A stretch of DNA of 64,000 nucleotides. It comes from Micromussa lordhowensis. Taxonomy: Eukaryota; Cnidaria; Anthozoa; Scleractinia; Lobophylliidae. Under the pieces are notes generated by a model. The model was given only the letters and a program-made list of their open reading frames with translations, did not search any database and was not told where the DNA came from. The position numbers and the translations under genes were made by a program. Where the stretch lies: NCBI GenBank assembly GCA_964020085.1, contig OZ026598.1, positions 19,824,795-19,888,794 on the forward strand, given 5' to 3'. Below, piece after piece: positions 50,899 through 60,897 of this stretch (positions within the stretch are counted from its first letter, which is position 1; each line of letters begins with the position of its first letter).

Positions 50899-53800
50899 AT
50901 GGCGTCCAAAAAGGACGGTGGTCCTGGAAGTGTCCTGCTGACACCACTGCTCGGACTCAAGGCGAGAAAAAGCGACAACGTCGACGGTTCCAACTCGCTC
51001 CATTCGATGCCATCAATTTGCTACCTTCCGTCAAGGTCTTCGAGAAATTTGCTGGGAATGGAAAGAGAGAGCGTTGAAAATGCCACGGTATCGCTACATC
51101 AGGTAAGGCAAATATTGATCAGTGAAATGGTTTGATAGTTTAGCCCGCGTGCATCACTGACATCCATGAATTAGCTTAAGAAGTTTTCTTGAACGAGGAC
51201 CCGCGCAGTTAATTTGCACGCCCGTTTGATTGTTCGAGACGCGCAAAGAGTTCTATATGTAATGGCTCTATTTTCAGGAATATTCGATTTATTTTTCCAT
51301 CATCTAGAGTGATGAGGACAGGCGCGTACCTTTGAAATATTAAGCTAATTACTCTCCCTATTGATAGTGCGTCGTTTAAATTTATCTCAAGTTAATGTTT
51401 TGGTAAACAAAGTTAAGCTTATTATAATTTATTTAAATTTTTCCACTTTTCACTCCACTTTCATTTAATGAAGATACAATGTATATGATGCATGCAGATA
51501 GCAGCTTTGTATGGTTAATTCTGATTAGAAAGTTAAAAAAAGCTGAAACACTTCTGTGTATAATATTATAACAATTGTTTTGGTTGAAATAAAAATGAGT
51601 TCTCTTTCTATATTTTTTATAAGTTAATTAGAATCCAAATTTACATTGTATTTGTAATGATCTTTCATTCTGTTACTGACATATCCACATGTGCATGTGA
51701 GATCACAGTGCCTTTCCTTAACCAGGAGTGATGGATACTATTTTTACCATTTGGGAACTAGAAAAAAATAGTTTTTTGGATAAACTTGATGAGAGTGCTG
51801 ACTTTATTTTATCCAGAATGTATTTCTTTTGGGTGTTTAGTTGGTTCACTTTGTATTAGTTCCCATTGGGAGGATAATAAGAACTTCATATACCACTTCT
51901 CGAGAATACCACATCACTTGACGGCTTACTTGAGGCTGTTTTTTCCCTATTGAAATTATCATTGTTAAAAATAGCGTGTAACATGTTCTTATACTGAACA
52001 GTGTATTCTCTGGCTTGTAACCTGTATTCAGCCTGTCTCAGATTCTTGTTAATAAGCTTGATTATTGCTGGGGGCTACCTCCGCTATTTGCTGTATTATT
52101 TGTCTCCTGTACTTACATGTATAATAGGAATGTTTTTTTTTATTCGGCTGATCGAAGCGAAAAAGAATAGAAAATCAATTAGTAATACCCTCCTCTATTA
52201 ATATCTCTTCCGTTCACCCTCCAGGTACCCATTGCAAATCCAGATATAGTTTACATTTAGCTCATTAATGGTGTTTTGTTCTCATGCAGTTAATCTATTT
52301 TCTATTGTGTTTTTGAAAAGGCGGCACGTGATGGAAAGCATGACCTTGTTGAAAGGAGACTGGAAATGTTGGGTAAAGGAAACAAGAAGATCAACAAAAA
52401 GGATCAGGAGAACACAACAGCAATGCATTATGCTGTACGTTACAATCATCTTCACATTGTGAAGTTGTTGTTAGATTATGGAGCAGGTAAGGGGTAGCTC
52501 AACTAAGCATACTACAGTTACTGTTAGTAATAGTTATAACCACATGGTGTGTGTGCTACGCCTTGAACAACTCTTATATGCTTCTTTCATGCTCTCCCAA
52601 CCTCCATGCTTGCATCTGTTGCATGAACAGTTCAACATCGCCTCATGGACTCCTTTTTTTCTTTTTCCCCCTCCTCCATCTACATATAAATCAGTGCTGC
52701 ATATCCCGACTCTTGTTTACTGGGCCCCAACACATTATCGGAACAAACCACCGTTGGAATTAAATGACTATGAACCAAGGCCCATAGCCACTTTAATAAA
52801 ATCATGTTTTGAGATCATGATCAAAGGAACAAAATAAAACATGTTTCTTGCCCAGTAAAGATGAGGGCACTCAAAAATGCCAAAAGCATCAGGATTCTCT
52901 GCAATAATGATGCTCGCCCCACCCAAAGGAAATACAGCACTGGAAACAGGAACTGCTGCCCTTGCAAGCAAACTCCTATTCTCTATTTCAAGGCAACAAA
53001 AGTTATGAAGAAATGGTTGAAAACTGTTCTTTGTGATAAGAAACTTAGGAGACTGCTGCCTTGGCAAGCCGGCCCCATAAATGTAAAAATAGAATTCACT
53101 GGCATTCTGATGTGCCACATAAAAATACTAATATAGAAAAATGCCAATGGGGTTTGCCCATTGGGGTCTGCTGCCCTTGCAAGTCAGTAATATCAGTCCA
53201 GAGTACGGCATGAGGAGCAGCAGCAGCGACCTCCCCCACCGGATGCTGCGACGAGCCTCAAATTAATCAACTATGAAGATAATGAAGGGATTCTGTGATA
53301 TATTTCTGAAATGCATTGGATTTCCAACACCCTAAAGCGCTAATCTGTGCATCAGACATTCCAGCATCAGCAGCATAAGAAGCTGCACCTATACAAAAGC
53401 TTTGACCTTTATGGCGTGAAGGGTCAATACCACAGTACTTAATGGCCATGGAAAGCTTGTCAATAAAGATATCCCTGGAAACGGGGGGAACCATCTGCCA
53501 AGCAAAAAAGAGGCCCTGATCTGCTCCTCCAAGGAGACAAATAGTTTAAGATGATTTGTACGGCACAGAAAGTTTTGCGACGATTTACAACCACTGAAAA
53601 AGGTCTCTGATTGTAATTGCGTTTGAAGTCAAGAAAGGTGAACTTCAAAGCAATGACCCCCTGATTCGCATCCACCACCTGCGTAAGCTGGTTTTGAATA
53701 AGCAAGCCTCTTTCCGTTGTTGTTGTCAAAGTGAGCTCACCAACTCGCATGCAAGCAAAAAAAGCAAGTGAGCACATGGCTTGAAATAAACAACTGTCAT

Positions 53801-56800
53801 ATGGTGTGTGACAAAATTTAACAGAAGATTCCAAAATTCGATGTAGAATTGGAAGGGTAATTGGCAACCAACTATCTAAATGAGAGACCAAACAATAAAA
53901 AAGGCCTTAGTAGGATCGGGAAAACCTGAGAGCTTGTGGCAGTACCCTAAAGCCAAGACATTCATGTAAGTGCTCACTGTGGAAGGAGCATAATGATGAT
54001 CATACATGTATGCAATAAAAAGGGCCAAAACAGTGGGTGGAATGGGCAGGGTTGTAGAAGTGTCAGCTAAAATCATAATTATGTAAAAATTGCGAAAAGA
54101 GCTTCCAGGCCCGCTGATAAGTTGGAAGTGAGGAAGGTTGCAGGCTGGACTACAATAGGGTGGAAATTACAGGCTCCAATTCTGAGGCTGCAGATGCACA
54201 GGAATGTCTGTTGGCTCCCGTTCCATGTGAACTGGTGCCAAACACTTGAATGTATCCACCTTTAATCGAGACAAAGAGTCTGCTAGAGTGTTATAAACAC
54301 CCCTAACATGTTTGGCCTTAAAAAGTATGTTGTTGTGTAAACAGACCAGGACTAATTTTCAGACAAAAAACATCAAATTTTTGTCCTTGCAGGACTGCTT
54401 ATTTATCACATAAACCAGTGCCTCGTTATCTGTCAAAAACAGAATACAACGAATACAACAAGAACAATAGACCTTTTTACCGATACGGCGGCCATCTTGA
54501 TTTCTATTGTTTTGACTGAGAAATTATGGGCTGCCGAGGGGGCAATCGCTGGGAAATTTATCGTATACACAGCTTTCAGGATAAATTTTTACTGCTTGTC
54601 TCTCATATTCCATAACAAATATTACAAGCGTTACATCTTTCCGTCACGATATTTGGCAGTTGTTCCTATGGTTATCGAAAAATTATTGTTAAAAGTTATC
54701 ACGCCACAGTATTCTTTTTAATTATTTCTCATCTGCCCCCTGGGCATCCCATAATTTCCTCGGAATTCAAGATGGCCGCCGTATCGGTAAAAAGGTCTAT
54801 TGGATAAAACTGGATAAAACTCCAACATGGCAATGTTCTGGTGTAACCAATTATCAGGCCATTTTCCATAGCACCATTTACTACCAAAAACTGCTCCAAA
54901 GCCTAATGAACCAGCAGCATCGGTGTATAGCTCCAATTTGTCTGAACTCTACCAGAAGTCCTCAAGGAATAATGACCTGCCATTGAAACCGGTCAAAAAA
55001 GACTGCCAAAGCTTAAGTCAGCATTGACCTCTCGGTTTATTGGAACGTAGTGATATGGTGAATAGATCCCAACAGTGAGATCAATTAACTTACGCAAAAA
55101 GGCTCTACCTGGAGCAACGACAGAACAAGCAAAATTGAGCATACCTGTTAACGATTGAATTGTTTTCAGTGTCACCTTCTTACAAGTAAGAAAGTCAGAA
55201 TCAGACTGACATTTGTCAATTTTGTCCAGAGGTAAACGAGCCTCAAAAGAAACAGAACCAGTTCGATTTCAGCAAAGGACAAAGTTGTAGCCAGACCACA
55301 TGTTTTCTCTGGTGCTATGGGAATGCCAAGGTATGAACAAAGGTCGAGGAATAAATGTAACTGAACCTGGCATAGTGATCGAGACTGGGCGATAATAAGA
55401 AAATCATTGAGTAAATGAATAATATGATCAATCCTCAGCTTATTCTGAGCAATCCATTCCATTGTAGTACTAAGGGTTTCAAATGTTTTACAGCTACTAG
55501 AGCACCCCATTGGCATGCACCGATCGTAATAATACAAATTCCTCCATCTAATACCAAGCAAGCTATAATCCAGAGGATGAATGGAGATAATCCTAAAAGT
55601 ATTCTTCACATTGGTTTTGGCTAAATAACATCCACGACCTGCAGCCTTGATGTGGCAAATGGCATATCTAATAGTTGCATACAAAACACTAGTATGGTCT
55701 GGAGAGATGCCATCATTAACAGAAAAACCCCTGGGATAAGATAAGTGGTCAATCAATTTAAATTCCCCAGGAGTCTTTTTCAGAACAACGCCTAAGGGAG
55801 AAATCCGAAATGGGTAGAAAGGTTGAGTTTGAAATGGTCCAGCTAGGTGACCCGCCTCAAGCTCCTTACAAATTTTTGCATCTACTACATCCACGTTTTC
55901 TGAAGCTGAAATTAAATTTTTGGCATCTGAGCAACCAGGGTCACCTTCATAATGTAAAGGAAAACCCTCATTGAAATCCTGTTGAAAGAAACTCTGAAAT
56001 GGAAGGATTGTACCCAGAAAGGAGAAAATCTAACCTCTCAACAACGGCAGGTGTTGGCAAACTATTATTTTTTAGACTGGGACTTGGCAGGCAGGGGTTG
56101 GCTTGAAGGGGCTCTACTCTGGTCACGAAAAATTACACCGAATGACTGCATGTGGACCTTCACACTTATAACACAAATGTTTAAAAGCACAACCAGCATC
56201 ACAATCCACTCCCCTGCAAAACTTAAAACAGTACCCCTTGGGGGTACCCTGAGTGGTTGACAGGCAGGGTTTGTTTGTTTTTTAAAAGAATGTTGAGCCC
56301 ACATCCATAATTCCCAATGAATTACATCCCATGGGAATGAGGCAGGTTGTGCTTGCCTTTGTCGTAAAGCTTCCAATTACCACCCCTGGCTGCCAAATCC
56401 TGAGCCACTTCCCCATTTTTCATGAGAGCGGGGGCCTTATGGGGACATCTACTGGTGTACACCCCTACAAAAATATGAAAGCACCTTAGCCAGGTTTCAA
56501 TTGACAAGTGCTTCTCAGCCTTTGAAACAGGTTCTAAACATAGTGAAGGACTATTGACCTTGTCCGAATTTGAAATAGTTACTTGGTATTCTATCCTCAA
56601 AAACTGGATTAGACAGTAGAGCATTGAAATCAAAGAATTCATTGTTCCAGATCTTCGCACGAAGTTTCTCCGATACTCTAGCATCGACTGGAAGACTTGG
56701 GGAAGAGAACAGCTGAGTGGGTACTTGCACCTTACCTGACAGTGATGTTTGTGTGGTGCTTAAGGACCCCTGTACTATGGCTCCTACCATTCCTGTAGTT

Positions 56801-59779
56801 GCCACAGATGTGCCAGGCACCTGGACAGCACTGGCTGGTTCAGGTGAGGAAGAAACCAGTGGCACTTCGGACAATACACTGGGCATAGTGGTGAGGCTAA
56901 CAGAAGTGGTTCTGGTATCTTCTGGGGGAGAAAGACGTTGAGTTAGTTCATCCGCTACCCGAGCTACCAATTGATCCAACAATCATGGGGGAAGAGAAAG
57001 GGGTGATGGCTCAGCTGAAGCTGTACTTGAAACTGTAGGAGACTGGTCAGTGCTAATGCCAGAGGACGAGCCATGATTATCAGAGGTTGACTGTAATCCA
57101 GTATGCCTGGACTTTCTTTGAGGAGTTTCACCCCCAGCCGTTATTGCAACTGCCCGTGCAGAAGGACTTCGTAAACATTTTGAGCACTTCGGCAGCATCC
57201 TGAGTCTGGAAAAGAACAGAAAAACGCACCAGACAATGCCAAAACAAAGTGATGATAATAAAAATAAAAAGATTAAAGCAAGCAAAGCCTGTCAGACAAA
57301 CAGTCGATGCAGCAGTTTCCTTGTAATGCCAAAATAAATCTTTACTGGAAAAAATGATGATGGCTGTAAGCCGAGCCTTAAGCGCGACATTGAAGTCAAT
57401 ATAATTATTGACAAGTCTCCTGTAATCAGAGAAGACGAATCTGCTCTGAAACGGCAGAGAAAACAATCAAGAACACAATGGATGAATCCATACAGTTGAG
57501 GATGAATCCTCTAATAAAAATGTGGAGGAAGAACCCTCAAACAAATTAACAGAATAAGTGAACCAGCCACAAAAACCATAATATTGAGGACAAATCCCCA
57601 AAGCAAGAAAATAAGCAATAATGTAAGACTTCACACATCGGCAAGGAATGTATCGACCCCATGACTGGACTAACAATTTGAGGTGTGAAAGATGTGAAAA
57701 TTCCAAAACTGAAAGAAATGTGAAAGGAAAATTTTAAAGCAAGCGCAATGCCTGCAAAATGGCGCCCCTGTAACTACGATATAAATGGTACCGACCCGCT
57801 GGATTAACGTGAACGCCATCAGGTAAAAATAAATCTTTCCCGGGGTGAGAAAAAACACTATGGAGCCAACAAAAAACATTGGGGATGGAAGAAAGCACAA
57901 TGTTGAGATACTGTTGAAGAATCTCAATGCGCTCAGAGAAAGATGCCGCCTTGTGGTGTGAATGGCCACGTGGAATGACATGGCAAACACAAACGACGCA
58001 AACCTTATACTCCTCCACCAAAAGACAAACCAAACTCTCGATCTCTGAACCAACAACCTCAGGACTTGTATCCACAATATCATTAGCCCCAGTCTTGAGA
58101 ATTGAAATATCAGGAGCAATCTGTTCAACCATGCGAAGATCGTATGACCAAAGCTTTGCAACAGTACGTCCGCCAACACCGAGTAAATGAACAGAGACGG
58201 TCCCCACAAGTTTAAAATAACTATAGGCCCGGAGGTCAAAATGGGATCTTAAATCGCTTTCAAGACGCCTAACAAAGGAATGACCCAAAAACATGAAAAT
58301 CCTATTCGCCAGCAAATATTTCATATACTACAGACAATTCACTTGGTAATTCATGTAGATCTTCCTCCGGAATGCCAATTTGATATGTCCGTAATGCAGA
58401 GTCACTCAGCTTAGATTCCACACTGTTGTCAGTATAATTTACATTTATTGTTTATTGCTCTGCAGGCAAGTAAGAATTATTTGTTAATGAGTGACAAATT
58501 ATTTTATTCATAGTTTGAATGTATAGTGTGATTGTCCGGGTGAGGGTAGTGAAAATAATTGTTCTTTTTTGACTGACATTTTGATAAACTGAGCAGAAGT
58601 CATCTTAACACTTAAGTGAATAGTGTTTGTTATTTAACTTGACTAACAATAGACGGATCAAAACCGACCAATTACTGATGACAAACTTTACATGAGTCTT
58701 TCAGCCAATATCATCACAGCTACATGTAAACTGAGCAATCACTATGAACAGACCAGACTTATAACACCATCGACTGACAAACACTATTCACTTGACTCTG
58801 AAGATGACTTCTGCTCAGCTTGTGGAAACGTCAGTCACCCACAACTTACAGTTCTTTTCAGAACTCTCTCACCTGGACAATCACACTGTACAAACTACAG
58901 TGTACTGATATCCTGGGTTTAAACCATTTTGCTAAATTAATTAATTATTCAGTTTTATGTATCAAGGGACAATTCTGTGATACCCCAGCCCCCCTATCCC
59001 CTAACCCCTCAGCCTTCCCCACTCCCCTTCCCCCATTTAAAGTTCTTGTACTGTGATCTGCATCTAGTATAATTCAAGCTACATTGTACGAAAACTAACT
59101 TTGTTTCAAGGTAGGATGATGTCTGCAAGGTGCTCAAAAATATAATTTAATAGAGCTCAGGTGACTCTCTTGGGAAAAAAATGAAGAAAGAACTGACCGG
59201 GCAAAGTGAAAGATAGATAATTATCTGCATTTCTCAAACTTGATGGGATATTTTACTTTCATTCATCATGTTTAATTAATTCACTTAATATATCTAGACA
59301 TTGAAGCAAGAGGAGAAGATGATGCCACACCCCTTCACTATGCCGCCAGATTCCGACCAGTCCCTAGAACATATGGGGGTACCCCCAAGCCCACCCCCCA
59401 GGTCACACCCAGCCCTAGCATGGAAAACATCAGTGACAGTGGCTTAGTTCTAAAAAAGGATGACAAGAAAAAAGAAGGAGGATTTGGTAAAGGTACAAAG
59501 GACCGCCTGCTTGGCTCATTGAACAACAAACGAGAGAAACTCGGAAATAAACTGTTTCCCAAAGACTTCTTGACTGTAGAAAAAAGGAGTTCCATTCCTA
59601 AAGAACCGACCAGTGCATCGCCCTTTGCTGTAGAGACTATGATTATGTATTTGTTGTCCCAGAAGGCCAAGGTCAATGCACGGGACAGGTATGGCTCCAC
59701 TCCATTGCATTATGCAGTTGCAAAAGGAAACCCCGATGCAGTTAAAGAACTTTTGACAGACCAAGGAATTGACATTGAG
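50899..59779 (+). CDS. Ankyrin-repeat protein, TRPA-like candidate (5' part)
   Basis: Exons 50899-51102, 52321-52486 and 59298-59779 join in phase (0, 1, 0) with GT-AG introns and code 284 residues; the gene continues beyond the window or behind inserted elements. Residues 1-68 are a Ser/Arg-rich N-terminus with LLTPLLGLKARK. Ankyrin repeats follow: AARDGKHDLVERRL, NTTAMHYAVRYNHLHIVKLL, DDATPLHYAARF. After these comes an ~85-residue low-complexity linker (Pro/Thr, then Lys-rich KKDDKKKEGGFGKG) before the repeats resume with MYLLSQKAKVNARDRYGSTP and LHYAVAKGNPDAVKELL. N-terminal ankyrin arrays of this style occur in invertebrate TRPA channels, but no membrane region is in view, so the name is a guess. 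The acceptor of exon 2 (GAAAAG) is weak but is the only one keeping the frame. Intron 2 is 6.8 kb and holds an antisense retroelement. Confidence 0.65.
53267..54076 (-). pseudogene. Tyrosine recombinase of the retroelement (broken)
   Basis: Three overlapping frames cover one protein. 54,076-53,876 gives the N-terminal core-binding part (IAYMYDHHYAPSTVSTYMNV). 53,891-53,460 gives the catalytic start with FFACMRVGELTLT, which includes the first Arg. 53,494-53,267 ends with HKGQSFCIGAASYAADAGMS and ALGCWKSNAFQKYI. The usual H-x-x-R of this family (HSFRIG) reads QSFCIG here, so a His and an Arg needed for DNA cleavage look lost, besides the frame breaks. It would have integrated a circular DNA copy of the element. 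Confidence 0.75.
54468..54804. mobile_element. MITE nested in the retroelement RNase H
   Basis: Terminal inverted repeats of about 35 bp, CAATAGACCTTTTTACCGAT at the left and ATCGGTAAAAAGGTCTATTG at the right. Both continue inwards with a CGGCGGCCATCTTGA-type stretch. It separates the RNase H motif NIAMLEFYPV (54,84x, minus) from TDNEALVYVINKQS (54,43x, minus), so it arrived after the retroelement. I cannot make out a target duplication. Confidence 0.8.
55172..55894 (-). pseudogene. Reverse transcriptase of the Ngaro/DIRS element
   Basis: A 240-residue open frame with RISPLGVVLKKTPGEFKLI, HLSYPRGFSVNDGI, RGCYLAKTNVKNTFRIISIH, MPMGCSSSCKTFETLSTTME and HIIHLLNDFLIIAQ, all in the order of DIRS-type reverse transcriptases. 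The catalytic pair expected as DD in (L/Y)xDD reads ND, and the first Asp of the K-x-D-V-K-x-A-F motif reads Asn (KTNVKNTF). So at least two metal-binding residues are changed and the enzyme should be dead although the frame is open. Confidence 0.8.
57734..58324 (-). CDS. SGNH/GDSL-type hydrolase of the retroelement
   Basis: An intact frame of 196 residues from ATG to stop. Block I FLGHSFVRRLE has the nucleophile Ser (GHS in place of GDS). Block II-like Gly is in GVGGRTV. Block III is ILKTGANDIVD with the oxyanion Asn. Block V is LPDGVHVNPAGRYHLY with the catalytic Asp and His. There is no signal peptide or membrane segment. SGNH hydrolase frames are known as accessory genes of some tyrosine-recombinase retrotransposons; their substrate is unknown. 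This is the only open and apparently complete catalytic protein in the element. It is predicted to act as an esterase by fold only. Confidence 0.8.
   Translation of the reverse strand: MKYLLANRIFMFLGHSFVRRLESDLRSHFDLRAYSYFKLVGTVSVHLLGVGGRTVAKLWSYDLRMVEQIAPDISILKTGANDIVDTSPEVVGSEIESLVCLLVEEYKVCVVCVCHVIPRGHSHHKAASFSERIEILQQYLNIVLSSIPNVFCWLHSVFSHPGKDLFLPDGVHVNPAGRYHLYRSYRGAILQALRLL
58340..59297. other. Right-hand part of ankyrin-gene intron 2
   Basis: AT-rich, no recognised coding or repeat structure apart from a C-rich tract at 58,982-59,035. Upstream (minus-strand) sequence of the retroelement may extend to about 58,430 (a frame with SDSALRTYQIGIPEEDLHEL), but its left end is not clear. Confidence 0.35.
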
Positions 59780-60026
59780 GTAGAAAATATACATGTACAT
59801 ATAAAGCAAGCATTCCCGTATGAGCCGAATGAAATCGGACCACGCGAAAGAGCTTTCACGCATTCGGGCCCCATGAAAAAAAAATGGGGCGATAGCAAAA
59901 AGGTTTAAGGAGCGGGGTGGGGGAGGGGAAAGAAAGGAACGCTTGCCCGCAAACCCCTCAATTCTGAAAATCGCCCACCGACTTTTCATGGTTGATTTCA
60001 CTCCATGATTGACAGTCCGTCACTGA

Positions 60027-60482
60027 GTGAGCCAATTACAGATTACCGGATGTAAAGTTTTACTTCCTTCAAAACAAAATAAACTCCAAGTGAGTTGTCA
60101 AACTTGGAAAAAAGCCCGACAGATAGAAACTCCAAGCGAATGCTGCAGAATTAGTTGGTGTTCTCTTAAGGTTAAATTGGGAACAGCATCTCAACCTGGT
60201 AAACTTGGTTATACCTTGTCAGAAAATCTTTTCAAACCATCGAAACGAAAAGATACACAAGGAGAAATTCATGCCGATATTTGCAGAGCGGTTGGCGTCG
60301 AAGTAGTGGAAGACAACGAAGTATTTTCTGACCGTGTACATGTAATCCTTGCATTCGCAAAAAGGAATTTGGGAACACTGTACGAGCTTGTACAGAGTTC
60401 AAAAGGCAATGAGGCTGCTGCTTACAAAACTCCACCAAAGCAGAGGATTAACACATCCAAGCTGCTGCTAGAAACTAGATAG
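60027..60482 (+). pseudogene. Frame resembling part of a zinc-finger associated protein
   Basis: A 151-residue open frame without an ATG at its start. CRISWCSLKVKLGTASQPGK, LSENLFKPSKRKD and HADICRAVGVEVV look like a fragment of a treble-clef (ZAD-like) N-terminal domain, where two further Cys are expected after DRVHV but are absent here. The upstream 59,800-60,030 (GCCTTC-free, promoter-like, with TGATTGACAGTCC) appears to belong to the same duplicated unit. Probably a relic of a multicopy gene; function not assigned. Confidence 0.3.
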
Positions 60483-60897
60483 AAATTTATCGATTTCACC
60501 GAGTCATTCATTTAATAGAGAAGAGTATTCTCGCTACAGAATGGCAAGCACATGTAACAAGAACGTGGTACGAACGGCTCTTACCAGGCCCCTATCAGGC
60601 AAATCATATCTAGTGTCCAGGTCCCTATCTTATTATCTATCTCCCCCCAAGTCTTTAGTGTTCCTCATGCTTGTTTATGGGGGACAGTGAAGACTGATAA
60701 AATGACAGGTGTAAATGTAAAATAACAAAACAAAACGAGAAAAGTAGTCTCACTCATGTGTCTCTCGACTGTCTGCAGGTGTCTAAACTAGTGTTCCTGA
60801 GTATGTCATTGTTCAAGGAGTTCTTTGGTGTTGAAATCTTGTAGTCGCCGCAGGGCTAAGGCAGGTTTCTTTGGCCATGCTAGAGGTGTGCCCGGGC

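Larger units (their letters stand above)
53140..58330 (-). mobile_element. Tyrosine-recombinase retrotransposon (Ngaro/DIRS type), decayed
   Basis: On the minus strand, in order: SGNH hydrolase frame (58,324-57,734); gag-like part (57,210-56,100) with VSEKLRAKIWNNEFFDFNAL, RGGNWKLYD and a Cys/His cluster CFKFCRGVDC, CYKCEGPHA; reverse transcriptase (55,894-55,172); RNase H (54,936-54,220, split by a MITE); tyrosine recombinase (54,076-53,267). There is no integrase or DDE domain, which together with the recombinase defines this order. A TGA splits gag at 56,983-56,985 and several shifts occur. Repeats of CTGCTGCCCTTGCAAG near 52,950-53,185 may be remnants of the split direct repeats at the right end. 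It lies antisense in intron 2 of the ankyrin gene. Confidence 0.85.

Noticed and set aside
50767..51003. Minus-strand frame opposite the ankyrin-gene first exon as UBXN11 exon 1
   Set aside because: It does not keep the UBXN11 splice phase; the 50,630 ATG gives the family N-terminus and fits through exon 2.
52861..53136. 91-residue plus-strand frame
   Set aside because: Falls in the degenerate right end of the antisense retroelement; no recognisable motif.
54497..54721. 74-residue frame inside the MITE
   Set aside because: Lies wholly within a non-autonomous inverted-repeat element and shows no transposase motif.
59420..59908. Reading through the exon 3 donor of the ankyrin gene
   Set aside because: A good GTAGAA donor at 59,780 ends the coding match; the sequence after it is AT-rich repeat-like and loses the ankyrin pattern.
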